Source: Hymenobacter volaticus
GTDB lineage: Bacteria > Bacteroidota > Bacteroidia > Cytophagales > Hymenobacteraceae
Reading direction: 5' to 3'
Length of the DNA stretch: 64,000 bases
Assembly (NCBI RefSeq): GCF_022921055.1
Contig: NZ_CP095061.1
Coordinates: 4,069,501 to 4,133,500 of the forward strand
Notes under the pieces: model-generated
What the model saw: the letters and a program-made list of their open reading frames with translations, nothing else
What the model was told of the DNA's origin: nothing
Database searches by the model: none
Program-made: the position numbers and the translations under genes
Part shown: piece after piece, positions 1-9,899 of the stretch
How positions within the stretch are numbered: the stretch's first letter is position 1
How the letters are laid out: each line of letters begins with the position of its first letter

Positions 1-35
1 TCCAGCTATAGTTGCGCTATGTGAATCTAAAGGCC

Positions 36-1663
36 TCATACCTGAATCACGCCCACATTGTAGGCCTTTTCAATAGGCGCGTGGTTGGCCATGGAAATGC
101 CTTGAGAAATCACTTTGCGGGTTTCTAGTGGATCGATAATAGCGTCTACCCATAGGCGGGCGGCGGCGTAGTAAGGAGAAAGTTGCTCTTCGTAGCGAGC
201 TTTGATACGGTCCAGCAGTTCCTTCTCGGCTTCGGGCGTAATGACTTCACCTTTGGCTTTGAGTGAGGCTACCTGAATTTGGAGGAGCGTGTTGGCGGCG
301 GCGGCTCCACTCATTACGGCTAGTTGGGCGGTGGGCCAAGCCACGATAAGACGCGGGTCATACGCTTTGCCACACATGGCGTAGTTGCCGGCCCCATAGC
401 TGTTGCCGATTATCACCGAGAATTTGGGTACCACCGAATTACTCATGGCGTTTACCATCTTGGCGCCGTCCTTGATGATGCCGCCGTGCTCGGACTGCGA
501 ACCAACCATAAAACCCGATACATCGTGCAGGAACACCAGCGGGATGCGCTTTTGGTTGCAGTTCATAATGAAGCGTGCCGCCTTGTCAGCCGAGTCAGAA
601 TAGATAACGCCGCCCATTTGCATAGCGCCCTTTTTCGTTTTTACAATCTTGCGTTGGTTGGCCACAATGCCCACGGCCCACCCATCAATGCGTGCTAACC
701 CGCAGAGTAGCGTCTGGCCGTAGAGGTCTTTGTAAGGCTCAAACTCCGAATCATCAACCAAACGCCGAATGATGTCCATCATGTCGTAGGGCTTCACCCG
801 GTCAGCGGGCAGCAAGCCGTAGATTTCCTCGGGCTTCTCTTTAGGTGATGTAGGAGCCTTACGTGAGAAACCAGCCGTAGCCTGTCCGCCCATCTTGTCG
901 AAGATGTTGCGGATGTGGTCGAGGCATTCTTCATCGTTGGCGAACTTGTAATCCGTAACACCGGAAATTTCGGAGTGAGTGGTTGCACCACCCAAGGTTT
1001 CGTTATCGATGGTTTCGCCAATGGCTGACTTTACCAGATAGGAACCTGCTAGGAAAACCGAGCCGGTGCCGTCTACGATCATGGCCTCGTCGCTCATGAT
1101 GGGTAAATAGGCTCCACCAGCCACGCACGGACCCATGATAGCGGCAAGCTGCACGATGCCCATGCTGCTCATCACGGCGTTGTTGCGGAAAATGCGGCCG
1201 AAGTGCTCTTTATCAGGGAAAATTTCGTCCTGCATGGGCAGGTATACTCCCGCCGAATCGACGAGGTAGATGATGGGTAACTTATTTTCAATGCTGATTT
1301 CCTGAGCCCGCAGGTTTTTCTTGGCCGTAATCGGAAACCAAGCTCCAGCTTTCACGGTGGCATCGTTGGCTACGACCACACACTGCCGCCCCTGCACGTA
1401 ACCTACTACCACAACCACGCCCCCGCTAGGGCAGCCGCCTTCCTCCTGGTACATCCCCTCCCTGCAAAGGCCCCGATTTCAATGGTTTCGGAATCCTTGT
1501 CCAATAGGTAGTCGATACGCTCTCGGGCAGTAAGCTTGCCTTTGGCTTTATGAGCGGCAATTCGTTTTTCGCCGCCACCGAGCTGTGCTTTCTTTAAGCG
1601 TTGGCTGAGTTGAAAATTTAGCTGTTTGAGTAGATCGTCGTTTTTGTTGAATTCGAGGTTCAT
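36..1663 (-). CDS. Acyl-CoA carboxylase, carboxyltransferase (beta) subunit, frame-interrupted
   Basis: Biotin-dependent carboxyltransferase that moves carboxyl from carboxybiotin to an acyl-CoA, of the methylcrotonyl/propionyl-CoA carboxylase type. The first ~85 codons (1663 down to about 1455) and the last ~470 lie in different frames. Adding one C to the CCC run at 1460-1462 joins GAFAG to EGMYQEEGGCPSGG and gives about 542 aa, the normal family length. Family features seen are KLTARERID near the N-terminus, GGCPSGGVVV, NDATVKAGAWFP, the oxyanion-type GGAYLPIMSDEA, and GNSYGAGNYAMCGKAYDP in the C-terminal half. The biotin-carboxylase partner is not in the window. The acyl-CoA substrate cannot be fixed from sequence alone, although the resemblance is closest to methylcrotonyl-CoA carboxylase. 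The break looks like a sequencing error rather than decay because both halves are intact. Confidence 0.9.
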
Positions 1664-1862
1664 GCGGGTGGGAATGGGTAGGTAGGCAGAAAGCAGTAAA
1701 ACGTTGAAACTGTGCGCTTGCCTTTTTGCTTAGGCATTTAGAAGCGCAGGCTCACTGTTCTATTACTGCTTCACTGTAGGGTAGGAAGCAAGAAATCCGC
1801 CTGTTGGGGCGGATTTCAAAGGTAGATAATGTGGGTCGGTTCTACGCCGACTGGGTCTAAGG

Positions 1863-2894
1863 TCACTTCTGTACGGCCGAATCAGAAGGCTGCAGAGTAG
1901 GTGTGGAAGTCACCTTTTTGGTTTCTATTTCTGTTTCTCCGTTAGGCTTCTTTTCCACTTCCTTCTTCACTTTCTCCTTGCCACCACCGAACACCGAGAA
2001 GTGCACGTAGCGCTTGGGATTCGCCTGGAAATCGGAGAGCAAAGAATTGGTGCTAGCCGCCGTGGCGTTAAGGTTGTTATAAAGCGAGTCATCGTTCATG
2101 AGCTTGCCCAACGAACCTTTCTGGTCATTCAACGACCGGTTCAAAGTCGTCATGGTTCCTTGCGCTTCCGTCATGGTGGCGTTCAGCTTGCGCATGGCCG
2201 GCCCAACGGGTGCCCCTTTGAGGGAATCACTGAGTTGGCTGAAGTTGGCCGCAATTCGGTCAAACTTCTTAGTAGTTACGGCCAAGTCAGAAGTCAGCCT
2301 AGCCATGTTGGTTGTAATCTGGTTGATGTTGCGCTGATTCATCACCAATAGATTCCTAAGGGCCTCAGTGCTGCCCTGCGCATTAAGCAACGTGGCCTGC
2401 AAGCTCACGCGGGCGTCTTTGTTTAGAAAGCTGTTCACCTTGGTCAACGTCGAATCGACAGTACCAAGCACCGGCAGAGCTTTGGCCTGGAACGCGTCGG
2501 TGATGCTGGCTACGGTATAAGACTTCAGCTCTTCGCCACCGTCATAGACTTTGGAATTTTTACCGAGAAACAGCGTAATCGTCTTGGAGCCTAGCAACGA
2601 GCCGCTTAGACTGGCTACTGTCGAATCGCCGACAGTAATACCTTTCTGCAATTCCACGGACACCTTAATGCGGTTGGCTTGCTCGGGCATCAGCCGCATT
2701 TCCTTAACCTGCCCTACTTTGATACCGTTCAGTATGACCGGATTACCTACGGTCAGTCCATCTACATTGTCGTAGGTGGCGTAATACGTGCGGTCAGAGG
2801 AGAGCAAATTGGCCCCTTTTAGGAAATTAAATCCTAGAACCAGGGCCGCTAAGGCCACAATGCCCAGTAGGGCTACTTTTATTTCTTTGGCCAC
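1863..2894 (-). CDS. MCE/MlaD family lipid-transport protein
   Basis: 343 aa. The N-terminus has a single membrane anchor (residues ~7-25, VALLGIVALAALVLGFNFL) followed at once by an MCE domain (YYATYDNVDGLTVGNPVILNG, residues ~38-110) and a long helical region, the classic MlaD layout. MlaD-type proteins form hexameric substrate-binding rings of phospholipid ABC transporters at the inner membrane. The C-terminal ~40 residues are charged and low in complexity (KKEVEKKPNGETEIETKK). No MlaE/MlaF partner lies beside it here. The ATG start is well placed before the membrane segment. The gene follows the amidase gene on the same strand after about 60 nt, which suggests co-transcription and a shared envelope role. 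Confidence 0.9.
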   Translation of the reverse strand: MAKEIKVALLGIVALAALVLGFNFLKGANLLSSDRTYYATYDNVDGLTVGNPVILNGIKVGQVKEMRLMPEQANRIKVSVELQKGITVGDSTVASLSGSLLGSKTITLFLGKNSKVYDGGEELKSYTVASITDAFQAKALPVLGTVDSTLTKVNSFLNKDARVSLQATLLNAQGSTEALRNLLVMNQRNINQITTNMARLTSDLAVTTKKFDRIAANFSQLSDSLKGAPVGPAMRKLNATMTEAQGTMTTLNRSLNDQKGSLGKLMNDDSLYNNLNATAASTNSLLSDFQANPKRYVHFSVFGGGKEKVKKEVEKKPNGETEIETKKVTSTPTLQPSDSAVQK

Positions 2895-2951
2895 GATAGT
2901 CTATCGTTAGTGATATGCAGAGAGAACTGGCCACGACAGGCGTAGAAAGGG

Positions 2952-3776
2952 CTATTCCCCGTTCATCACCTCCAGTTCGTTTTTGTAGTCGCGGAAGGCC
3001 CGGTAGATACCTGAAGCCATATACGCTTGCCCGGCTTTATCGTTCAGATACTTCTCTTCAGTTCGGTTGGTAAGGAAGCCTGCTTCAATAAGAACAGAAG
3101 GCATAGTTGATTTCCAGAGCACCAGAAAACCCGCTTGCTTCACGCCCCGCGAAGGCCGCTTGATAGTAGTACGGAATTGCCGGTCAACCTTCTGCGCAAA
3201 CCGAATACTGTTTACAATGTGGGCACTCTGGTAGAGGGAGAATAGGATATGGCTCTGAGGAGAAGTAGGATCAAAGCCGTTGTAACGCTCTTTATAGTTG
3301 TCTTCTTGTAGAATAACTGCGTTTTCTCGCTTAGCTACCGAGAGGTTAGCATCCGTCTTGTGGGGGCCCATCGTCCAGACTTCGGTTCCGTAAGCGGAGG
3401 GCGCAGCGGCGTTGCAATGCACCGAGATAAATAAGTCGGCGTTGTTTTTATTGGCGATACCTGCCCGATCGGCCAACTCCACAAACACATTGGTTTTACG
3501 CGTATACACCACTTTCACGCCGGGCATGCTGTCTTGGATTAGGCGCCCGAGTTCCAATACAATTTTCAATGCCACATCGGCTTCTCGGGCACTTACACCC
3601 GCGCAACCACGATCTTTTCCGCCGTGGCCAGCGTCGAGAACCACCGTCCGCAATCGGTACCCTGTGGGCATACCAGAAAAGACAGGCCGCGGCACCGGAG
3701 CTTCCGGTGCTACCGCGGCTGGCGAGCCGGAAAAACACAACACGCCAATTAGGCACAAGGCGACAATATTCCGCAC
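2952..3776 (-). CDS. N-acetylmuramoyl-L-alanine amidase (Amidase_3)
   Basis: Zinc-dependent peptidoglycan amidase that cleaves the bond between MurNAc and L-Ala. The Amidase_3 signatures are all present: VVLDAGHGGKDRGCAG (first zinc ligand His), ISVHCNAA (second zinc His), and VLIEAGFLTN with the catalytic Glu near the end. The open frame extends upstream to 4154, but that part is antisense to the lptD-like gene and has no protein character. The GTG at 3776 gives 274 aa beginning with a convincing signal peptide (RNIVALCLIGVLCFSG), so it is preferred. An alternative TTG lies 17 codons upstream. It is divergent from the lptD-like gene and ahead of the MCE gene on its own strand. Confidence 0.88.
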   Translation of the reverse strand: MRNIVALCLIGVLCFSGSPAAVAPEAPVPRPVFSGMPTGYRLRTVVLDAGHGGKDRGCAGVSAREADVALKIVLELGRLIQDSMPGVKVVYTRKTNVFVELADRAGIANKNNADLFISVHCNAAAPSAYGTEVWTMGPHKTDANLSVAKRENAVILQEDNYKERYNGFDPTSPQSHILFSLYQSAHIVNSIRFAQKVDRQFRTTIKRPSRGVKQAGFLVLWKSTMPSVLIEAGFLTNRTEEKYLNDKAGQAYMASGIYRAFRDYKNELEVMNGE

Positions 3777-3806
3777 AGTTTTCGTTAGTGAAGAGCAGCG
3801 ACCCGC

Positions 3807-3814
3807 TACCTTTG
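3807..3814 (+). promoter_or_regulatory. Bacteroidota -7 promoter element for the lptD-like gene
   Basis: TACCTTTG matches the Bacteroidetes sigma-ABfr consensus TAnnTTTG. It lies about 33 nt upstream of the GTG at 3847, a sensible leader, and supports that start. The -33 box is weak (a T-rich stretch near 3779, spacing slightly long). Confidence 0.45.
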
Positions 3815-3846
3815 CAAACCGCCACAAAATAAACGAATAAAACCAC

Positions 3847-6807
3847 GTGGCCGTACTCGAGCCTTTGTCCGACACCAGTATTATTTTCTTTATCAGGCCA
3901 CTATGCCGGATTATCCGGCCCTTAGCACTCTGGATTATTCTAGGGCTCCTAGCATTTCCTGCCTTGGCCCAAACGCCCACTCGACGCCCCGGCGCCGACG
4001 TGCGCTCCGACGTGCGCACCCCGCCCCCCGTTCTGCGCCCCAATACTATTCGGACCACACGCCGAACAGGGACCAGAACTGCCGCTGACACGACTGGGCT
4101 AGTGCGCCGTTCCGGCACTGACTCGCTACAGCTCTCGACCGGCTCCCGCCGCAAAGGCGACGTGGAAACGACCGTGAAGTACGCGGCTAAGGACTCGATC
4201 CGCTTTAATGTGCAAGAGAAAAAGGCTACGCTCTACGACAAGGCCAACGTTGACTACGGCGAGGTGTCCTTGAAAGCAGCCGTTATCACGGTAGATTACA
4301 GCAAGAATCTAATTAATGCAGAGGGCGCCCCCGACTCTACGGGCAAGGTGCAAGACCGACCCATTTTCAAAAATGGGGCTGAAAACTACCAGGCGGGGCG
4401 CATCAACTATAACTTCAAAACCAAGAAAGGCAAGATTGCCGAAGCCGTGACGCAACAGGGCGAAGGCTACGTGCATGCCGATGTCATCAAGAAAAATCAG
4501 TACAACGAAATTTTTGGCCGCAACGGCCGCTACACTACGTGCAACCTAGAACATCCGCACTTCTTCATCAATGCTACCAAGATGAAGATGATTCCGGGCG
4601 AAAAAGTAGTAACGGGCCCATTCAACCTCGTTATTAGCGACATTCCGTTGCCCTTGGGTTTGCCTTTCGGCTACTTCCCTTCCCCGAGTAAGAGCCGAGC
4701 TTCGGGCCTTATCATTCCCACCTTCGGTACTTCTACCGACCGCGGCTTTTACTTGCGCAACGGCGGCTACTACTGGGCCGCCAGCGACAATATCGGTCTA
4801 CGCCTCACGGGCGACATCTATTCAGGTGCTGGCGAGAAGTTTGGCGGCTGGCGCGGCACGGCCGAAATGCAGTATATCAAGCGCTATAGATACAGCGGCT
4901 TGCTAAGCTTTGAATTCTCTTCGCGCCCTAGCGAGTTACTTTCATCCGACGAAGGTGTTAGCACAGACCCAACGTATCGTCCGCCCCGCAAGCCGCAAAC
5001 TTTCTGGTTAAACTGGAGTCATGCGCCCACCCCCCGTCCTGGTGGTGGCCGTTTCTCGGCCAGTGTACGGGCTGGTAGTTCCGACTTCAACCAGCAAAAT
5101 TCAATAGACCCCGGTCGCTACCTCGCGCCTGCTTTTAACTCGACAGTTAGTTACAGCAAGCAACTGCGCAATGCTCCTATCAACTATTCCATCAACGCGA
5201 GTCAGAGCCAGAACGTCCAGACTGGCACTATGGACTTCACTTTGCCTGATATTACGGTGGGCGTAGCCCGGCAGTACCCTTATCAATGGCTAGGATTATC
5301 CCCTACTGGTAAGTTTTACGAGCAGTTTGCTTTTTCCTACACGCTAAATGCTCAAAACCGTCTCACCAACACACAGCCTGCTCGGACGCTCGGTAGTGGC
5401 ATTCCGTTGCTTGGCGGCGCTAGCACGAGTTCAATCTTTCCTATCAAACTCAGTAACGTTGATAGACTGCTAAGCAACGCGCAGACCAGCATTCTGCACC
5501 AATTCCAAATCTCGCTTGGCAGCTATAACATCCTGAAGTTTATTAATCTGTCTCCCACCATTAACTATAATAATTCTTGGTATCTCAAGAAACTTGATTA
5601 CAAGTATGACCCTGTAGCCCAAGCAGTACGCATTGATACGTTAAGAGAATTTAGTGCTGTAGGAGACTTTTCAAGTGGCTTCGGGGCAAACTTTGGAACC
5701 AATATTTATGGATTATACCAAATAAAAGGCAAGAAAATAGAGGCCATTCGCCATAAAGTCACGCCGAACATAAGCATCAATTATGTTCCGGGGAGAGGAG
5801 CTGGTAAGTCAGCTCAACGGATTGAAGGTCTTCCTTATTACGGTATAGCTCGCAACACTCCCGACGATAGATTAGAAGAGCTTCAGGCAGAACGAGCCCC
5901 TGTAACAGGCATAATATTAGATAGACGCTTTTACTCTCGATATCAAGGGTTTACTGGGGCGCCTTCTATTACTGGTACTAGTGCGGCTGGCACCGTAGGT
6001 TTTTCGCTTCAGAATTCGGTGGAAATGAAAGTGCGTGATAACAATGACACAACAGGTACCACACCCTTCAAAAAAGTCAGTTTGATTGATGGGTTGGACT
6101 TGAACTTCAGTTATAATTTCCTGGCTGACGCTGGCATCCCTCGGCTTTCACCCATCACCACTACCTTCCGAACCCAAGTGGCGCGCAAGCTTAATCTCTT
6201 GCTCAGTGCTACTTTCGAGCCTTATCAGCGTGACTCGTCTGGCACCATTATCAACAGGTACCTACTCGATCAAAGAAAACCTAAGCTAGCTCGCCTTGCT
6301 AATAGCAGCTTGTCGCTGAATTATCAGTTCAACCCAAGTCAAAAGCCAGGGCGCAAATCCAATATCAGCCGCGACGTAGCTCCCGCTAACGACCCGGCCC
6401 TTGGCGGTCCAATTCCAATTAACCCGTATGAGGATTATGTTGATTTCGAATTGCCTTGGGAACTGAGTTCTGGCTTCACTGCACAGTACACCGACCCGGG
6501 CCCACGCCCTAGCCGTGGTACCTACGTTCGACCTCGCTCACTTGCTGCCGCCTCGCTGAATTTAAGTGGTTCAGTGAAACTTACAGCAAATACGCGGGTA
6601 GGCTACACAACTAACTACGACTTCATCAACCAAACCTCAGCTTTCACTTCGCTCGATATTTTCCGCGACTTGCACTGCTGGCAGATTACAGGTACGTGGC
6701 GTCCGTTTAAGGGCTACGCGCAAGGCTATTTTGTGACGATTGCGGCTAAGTCATCGTTACTGCAAGATTTGAAGCTGAACCGTAACCGCACTTTCCTTAA
6801 TAGGTAG
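3847..6807 (+). CDS. lptD: LptD-like outer-membrane LPS-assembly protein
   Basis: 986 aa from a GTG start. A signal peptide (LALWIILGLLAFPALAQ, residues ~25-42) is followed by a Pro/Arg/Thr-rich linker. Next comes an OstA/LptA-type domain (residues ~105-265; KATLYDKANVDYGEVSLKAA, NAEGAPDSTGKVQDRP) and a long beta-barrel region rich in alternating aromatic/polar segments to the end. In Bacteroidota this architecture is annotated as putative LPS assembly protein LptD, which inserts LPS into the outer leaflet with LptE. LptE was not seen nearby. The divergent amidase and the MCE gene make this an envelope-biogenesis neighbourhood. The last ~30 residues fit a closing barrel strand. Confidence 0.85.
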   Translation: MAVLEPLSDTSIIFFIRPLCRIIRPLALWIILGLLAFPALAQTPTRRPGADVRSDVRTPPPVLRPNTIRTTRRTGTRTAADTTGLVRRSGTDSLQLSTGSRRKGDVETTVKYAAKDSIRFNVQEKKATLYDKANVDYGEVSLKAAVITVDYSKNLINAEGAPDSTGKVQDRPIFKNGAENYQAGRINYNFKTKKGKIAEAVTQQGEGYVHADVIKKNQYNEIFGRNGRYTTCNLEHPHFFINATKMKMIPGEKVVTGPFNLVISDIPLPLGLPFGYFPSPSKSRASGLIIPTFGTSTDRGFYLRNGGYYWAASDNIGLRLTGDIYSGAGEKFGGWRGTAEMQYIKRYRYSGLLSFEFSSRPSELLSSDEGVSTDPTYRPPRKPQTFWLNWSHAPTPRPGGGRFSASVRAGSSDFNQQNSIDPGRYLAPAFNSTVSYSKQLRNAPINYSINASQSQNVQTGTMDFTLPDITVGVARQYPYQWLGLSPTGKFYEQFAFSYTLNAQNRLTNTQPARTLGSGIPLLGGASTSSIFPIKLSNVDRLLSNAQTSILHQFQISLGSYNILKFINLSPTINYNNSWYLKKLDYKYDPVAQAVRIDTLREFSAVGDFSSGFGANFGTNIYGLYQIKGKKIEAIRHKVTPNISINYVPGRGAGKSAQRIEGLPYYGIARNTPDDRLEELQAERAPVTGIILDRRFYSRYQGFTGAPSITGTSAAGTVGFSLQNSVEMKVRDNNDTTGTTPFKKVSLIDGLDLNFSYNFLADAGIPRLSPITTTFRTQVARKLNLLLSATFEPYQRDSSGTIINRYLLDQRKPKLARLANSSLSLNYQFNPSQKPGRKSNISRDVAPANDPALGGPIPINPYEDYVDFELPWELSSGFTAQYTDPGPRPSRGTYVRPRSLAAASLNLSGSVKLTANTRVGYTTNYDFINQTSAFTSLDIFRDLHCWQITGTWRPFKGYAQGYFVTIAAKSSLLQDLKLNRNRTFLNR

Positions 6808-6953
6808 TACGAGCTAATAATGCCGATTTATCCATAGAAGACAGTGCTGCTTGTAACCAGATAGTAGAGTTAGAGCGGTGGAAATGATAGAATTTCGACA
6901 CTTTTGTCCGGAATTTCAGTCAATGCATCAGTTACCACTATAATCATCTTCTA

Positions 6954-7769
6954 ATGTCGCAGCACAAAGAAGTCAAACTCGTGACCACGCACCAACTGCT
7001 GGCCATGAAACGGCGGGGCGAGAAAATTTCCATGCTCACGGCCTACGACTTTTCGATGGCGACTATTCTCGACGGCGCAGGAATTGATGTGCTGTTGGTT
7101 GGCGATTCGGCCTCCAACGTCATGGCTGGCCACGAAACCACCCTGCCCATCACACTCGATCAGATGATTTATCACGCTTCATCGGTTGTGCGGGCCGTGA
7201 AGCGAGCTTTTGTGGTCGTTGACATGCCTTTTGGCTCTTATCAGGGAAACTCCTCGGAGGCGCTCCGTTCCGCTATTCGCATCATGAAAGAATCTGGCGG
7301 GCACGGTATCAAAGTAGAAGGCGGCGCCGAAATAAAGGATTCTATCACCCGGATTCTAACTGCCGGTATACCAGTTATGGGTCACCTTGGCCTCACGCCG
7401 CAGAGTATCTATAAGTTTGGCACTTATACTGTGCGGGCCAAAGAAGAGGCAGAAGCGCAAAAGCTCATTGAAGACGCCATTTTATTGGAAGAACTTGGGT
7501 GCTTTGCCGTAGTACTGGAAAAAATCCCGTCCGCACTAGCCAAACAGGTAGCCGAGAAGCTCACGATTCCCGTTATTGGCATCGGAGCCGGCCCTGATGT
7601 AGACGGACAAGTCTTGGTTGTGCACGATATGCTAGGCATTACCAAAGAGTTTAAACCTCGTTTCTTACGCCGCTACGCCGACTTGGGCGACATCATGCAT
7701 AGTGCTGTGCAGCGTTATATCGAGGATGTAAAAAGTCGGGACTTCCCTAACACCGACGAAGCGTATTAA
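6954..7769 (+). CDS. panB: 3-methyl-2-oxobutanoate hydroxymethyltransferase
   Basis: 271 aa, full family length. It makes ketopantoate from alpha-ketoisovalerate and 5,10-methylene-THF, the first committed step of pantothenate/CoA synthesis, in the cytoplasm. The metal-binding aspartates sit in [13 protein letters not shown] and [11 protein letters not shown], the substrate Lys in GIKVEGG, and the catalytic Glu in VVLEKIPS; the closing [18 protein letters not shown] motif is intact. The ATG at 6954 starts directly before the conserved [14 protein letters not shown]. The other pantothenate genes are not adjacent. The pseudouridine synthase follows after 110 nt on the same strand. Confidence 0.97.
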   Translation: MSQHKEVKLVTTHQLLAMKRRGEKISMLTAYDFSMATILDGAGIDVLLVGDSASNVMAGHETTLPITLDQMIYHASSVVRAVKRAFVVVDMPFGSYQGNSSEALRSAIRIMKESGGHGIKVEGGAEIKDSITRILTAGIPVMGHLGLTPQSIYKFGTYTVRAKEEAEAQKLIEDAILLEELGCFAVVLEKIPSALAKQVAEKLTIPVIGIGAGPDVDGQVLVVHDMLGITKEFKPRFLRRYADLGDIMHSAVQRYIEDVKSRDFPNTDEAY

Positions 7770-7879
7770 TTGCAACAACTACATATCAATGAGTAGAAAG
7801 CAATTTTCATTGGTATACTCCGTGCAAACATGCACCGAAGCTTGGCTGTTGCTCACTGTTCATTGCTGATTATTTACTA

Positions 7880-8587
7880 GTGAATCGTCCGAATCTGTGG
7901 TCGGAACGGAAGGAAATTCTGTTCGAAGACAATCATCTCCTCGTTATCAATAAGCCGGCTGGCCTGCTCGTGCAGGGCGACGCTACTGGCGACGAACCTC
8001 TCTCCGCAAAAGCTGAAGAGTACTTGCGCTTCAAGTACAAGAAGCCAGGTGCTGCCTTCATTGGAGTGGCACACCGTATTGACCGCCCTGTGAGTGGCAT
8101 CGTGATACTAGCTAAAACCAGCAAAGCGCTGAGCAGGCTAAACGAGATGTTTCGCGACAACAAGATTCACAAGACCTATTGGGCCCTGACTGGCAAGTGT
8201 CCTGAGCCTACTAATGGGCACCTTACGCATTGGCTGGTGAAAGATCCCATCCGCAATACCACCAAAGCGTACACTGAGCGCCACGGCCAAGGTCAGAAGT
8301 CTGACCTCGACTACACTGTGTTAGGGCAAGCAGGCACCCGCTACTTAGTTCAGGTAAACCCCATTACAGGCCGCCCCCACCAAATTCGTGTGCAATTGGC
8401 CACTGGATTAGGTACGCCCATTGTTGGCGACGTGAAGTATGGGTTCTTGGCTCCGTTACCTGATGTAAGCATTGCCCTGCACGCTCGGCGGCTAGAGTTG
8501 CAACACCCAGTTACTAAGGAAGAAATGACCTTCGTGGCTCCGTTGCCTGACATGCCGCATTGGGAAGCGGCCACCGCGTATTATTAA
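7880..8587 (+). CDS. RluA-family pseudouridine synthase
   Basis: 235 aa from a GTG start. Isomerises uridine to pseudouridine in rRNA or tRNA. The conserved order is present: LLVINKPAGLLVQGD, the catalytic-Asp motif AHRIDRPVSGIVILAKT (residues ~61-77), and the late motif NPITGRPHQIRVQLA. There is no N-terminal S4 domain, so it is of the short RluA/RluC-catalytic-only type common in Bacteroidota. The target site cannot be predicted from sequence. Confidence 0.92.
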   Translation: MNRPNLWSERKEILFEDNHLLVINKPAGLLVQGDATGDEPLSAKAEEYLRFKYKKPGAAFIGVAHRIDRPVSGIVILAKTSKALSRLNEMFRDNKIHKTYWALTGKCPEPTNGHLTHWLVKDPIRNTTKAYTERHGQGQKSDLDYTVLGQAGTRYLVQVNPITGRPHQIRVQLATGLGTPIVGDVKYGFLAPLPDVSIALHARRLELQHPVTKEEMTFVAPLPDMPHWEAATAYY

Positions 8588-8770
8588 ACTTCGCTTTAGA
8601 ATTAGACACTAAAGCTTTCTGCTGCATTTCAGTATTTAGCCGGTATTAACTGGTGCAGTTTATTATGCACAGTTACCCCCAAGATAAATTTTGAAGTTGT
8701 AGTACCTAATGCATTGTGCGGTTTAGCTGGAATAAAACCCTAACAACATTTTGGCCTTTCTATCACGAAA

Positions 8771-8802
8771 ATTGCACTCAGCAGATAGTGGCCTTAGTTT
8801 TG
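8771..8802 (+). promoter_or_regulatory. Candidate sigma-ABfr promoter for the desaturase gene
   Basis: TAGTTTTG at 8795-8802 matches TAnnTTTG. A -33-like ATTG at 8771-8774 lies 20 nt upstream. The implied leader to the ATG at 8890 is about 80 nt. The 8588-8770 stretch before it shows nothing else recognisable. Confidence 0.5.
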
Positions 8803-8889
8803 TAAAAGCGCTTCTGAACTAAAGTATTGCATTTGGGCTTTGGCACCTGAAGCGCCTGCTCCCGACTTCGACCTTCATATAATTCCACT

Positions 8890-9648
8890 ATGGCAATTCT
8901 CGTCTTTTTTGTTGCCCATTACTACTTGTCGCTGTTTACGCAGACATTCTATCTGCACCGCTACGCAGCACACAAGATGTTCACTATGAACAAGTTTTGG
9001 GAGCGGTTCTTCTTCCTCTTCACTTACATCTGCCAAGGCTCTTCGTTCCTGTCGCCGCGGGCATATGCGTTGTTGCACCGCATGCACCACGCCTACTCCG
9101 ATACCGAGATGGACCCGCATTCGCCATTGTTCTCTTCGAATGCATTCTCGATGATGTGGAAGACTAAGAACATCTACAACGATGTGCTGAACCGCAACTA
9201 CGCTGCTGCCGAGCGTTTCGAGGGCGATTATCCAGAATGGAAGTTGATCGAAAATTTGGGCGACAAATGGTATTCGCGCTTGGGCTGGGGCACGGCTTAC
9301 GTGTTATTCTACATCAACTTCGCCACGGCATGGTGGCAGTATTTGCTACTGCCAATTCACTTCCTAATGGGCCCAATTCATGGTGCTATTGTGAACTGGG
9401 GCGGCCACAAGTACGGCTATCAGAACTTCGACAACCACGACCACTCGAAAAACACGCTGGCACTGGACTTCTTGGCCTTCGGTGAGTTGTTTCAAAACAA
9501 CCACCACAAGCTCCCGATGCGTGTGAACTTCGGCGTGAAGTGGTGGGAGTTCGACCCCACGTATATGTTCATCTGGACTATGGACAAGGCTGGCATCATC
9601 AAAATCAAGCGCAAGCAAAAAGCCCAAAAGATGCGGGTGGCTGCTTAA
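8890..9648 (+). CDS. Acyl-CoA/acyl-lipid delta-9-type fatty acid desaturase
   Basis: 252 aa integral-membrane di-iron desaturase that introduces a cis double bond into acyl chains, probably for membrane fluidity. The histidine boxes are HRYAAHK (residues ~19-25), HRMHHAYSDTEMDPHSP (HxxHH, ~77-93) and FQNNHHKLP (~200-208). Hydrophobic spans lie around residues 2-18, 35-52 and 135-165. The C-terminus is basic (KIKRKQKAQK). A promoter-like element lies about 90 nt upstream and a strong hairpin follows, so it is probably monocistronic. Confidence 0.92.
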   Translation: MAILVFFVAHYYLSLFTQTFYLHRYAAHKMFTMNKFWERFFFLFTYICQGSSFLSPRAYALLHRMHHAYSDTEMDPHSPLFSSNAFSMMWKTKNIYNDVLNRNYAAAERFEGDYPEWKLIENLGDKWYSRLGWGTAYVLFYINFATAWWQYLLLPIHFLMGPIHGAIVNWGGHKYGYQNFDNHDHSKNTLALDFLAFGELFQNNHHKLPMRVNFGVKWWEFDPTYMFIWTMDKAGIIKIKRKQKAQKMRVAA

Positions 9649-9679
9649 GCCCATCTTGAATAAGAAGCTAGGTTTCTTT

Positions 9680-9714
9680 AGAGCCCTTGACAACACTTTG
9701 CTGTCAAGGGCTCT
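9680..9714 (+). terminator. Rho-independent terminator after the desaturase
   Basis: Perfect 13-bp arms (9680-9692 AGAGCCCTTGACA, 9702-9714) with a 9-nt loop, followed by TTGTTT. It lies about 30 nt after the desaturase stop. Confidence 0.8.
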
Positions 9715-9815
9715 TTGTTTGAAATAGCAATATGTCTAGCCAACAAAATCAGGCCACTCCGTCTGCTATTGCAAGCAGACTTCGGCATAGTCATGTAGTT
9801 AATTCAGGGCCGGGC

Positions 9816-9846
9816 TTTTACGCTGCGAAAACTGTGCTTACCTTTG
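9816..9846 (+). promoter_or_regulatory. Promoter of the rpsP-rimM-trmD operon
   Basis: TACCTTTG at 9839-9846 fits TAnnTTTG. A T-rich -33-like TTTT lies at 9816-9819 with 19-nt spacing. The ATG of rpsP is 54 nt downstream. Confidence 0.6.
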
Positions 9847-9899
9847 CACCTCATTTTTCAATCAGACGCACGAGTTGCGTCGCTTAACCAACCTGGTTT

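Noticed and set aside
36..1663. Programmed ribosomal frameshifting or true pseudogenes in the interrupted genes
   Set aside because: No slippery heptamer pattern is shared, all lesions are one-base losses in G/C runs, and both sides of each break stay conserved; error is the simpler account.
3777..4154. N-terminal extension of the amidase frame
   Set aside because: It is antisense to the lptD-like gene, has no domain character and would hide the signal peptide beginning at the GTG at 3776.
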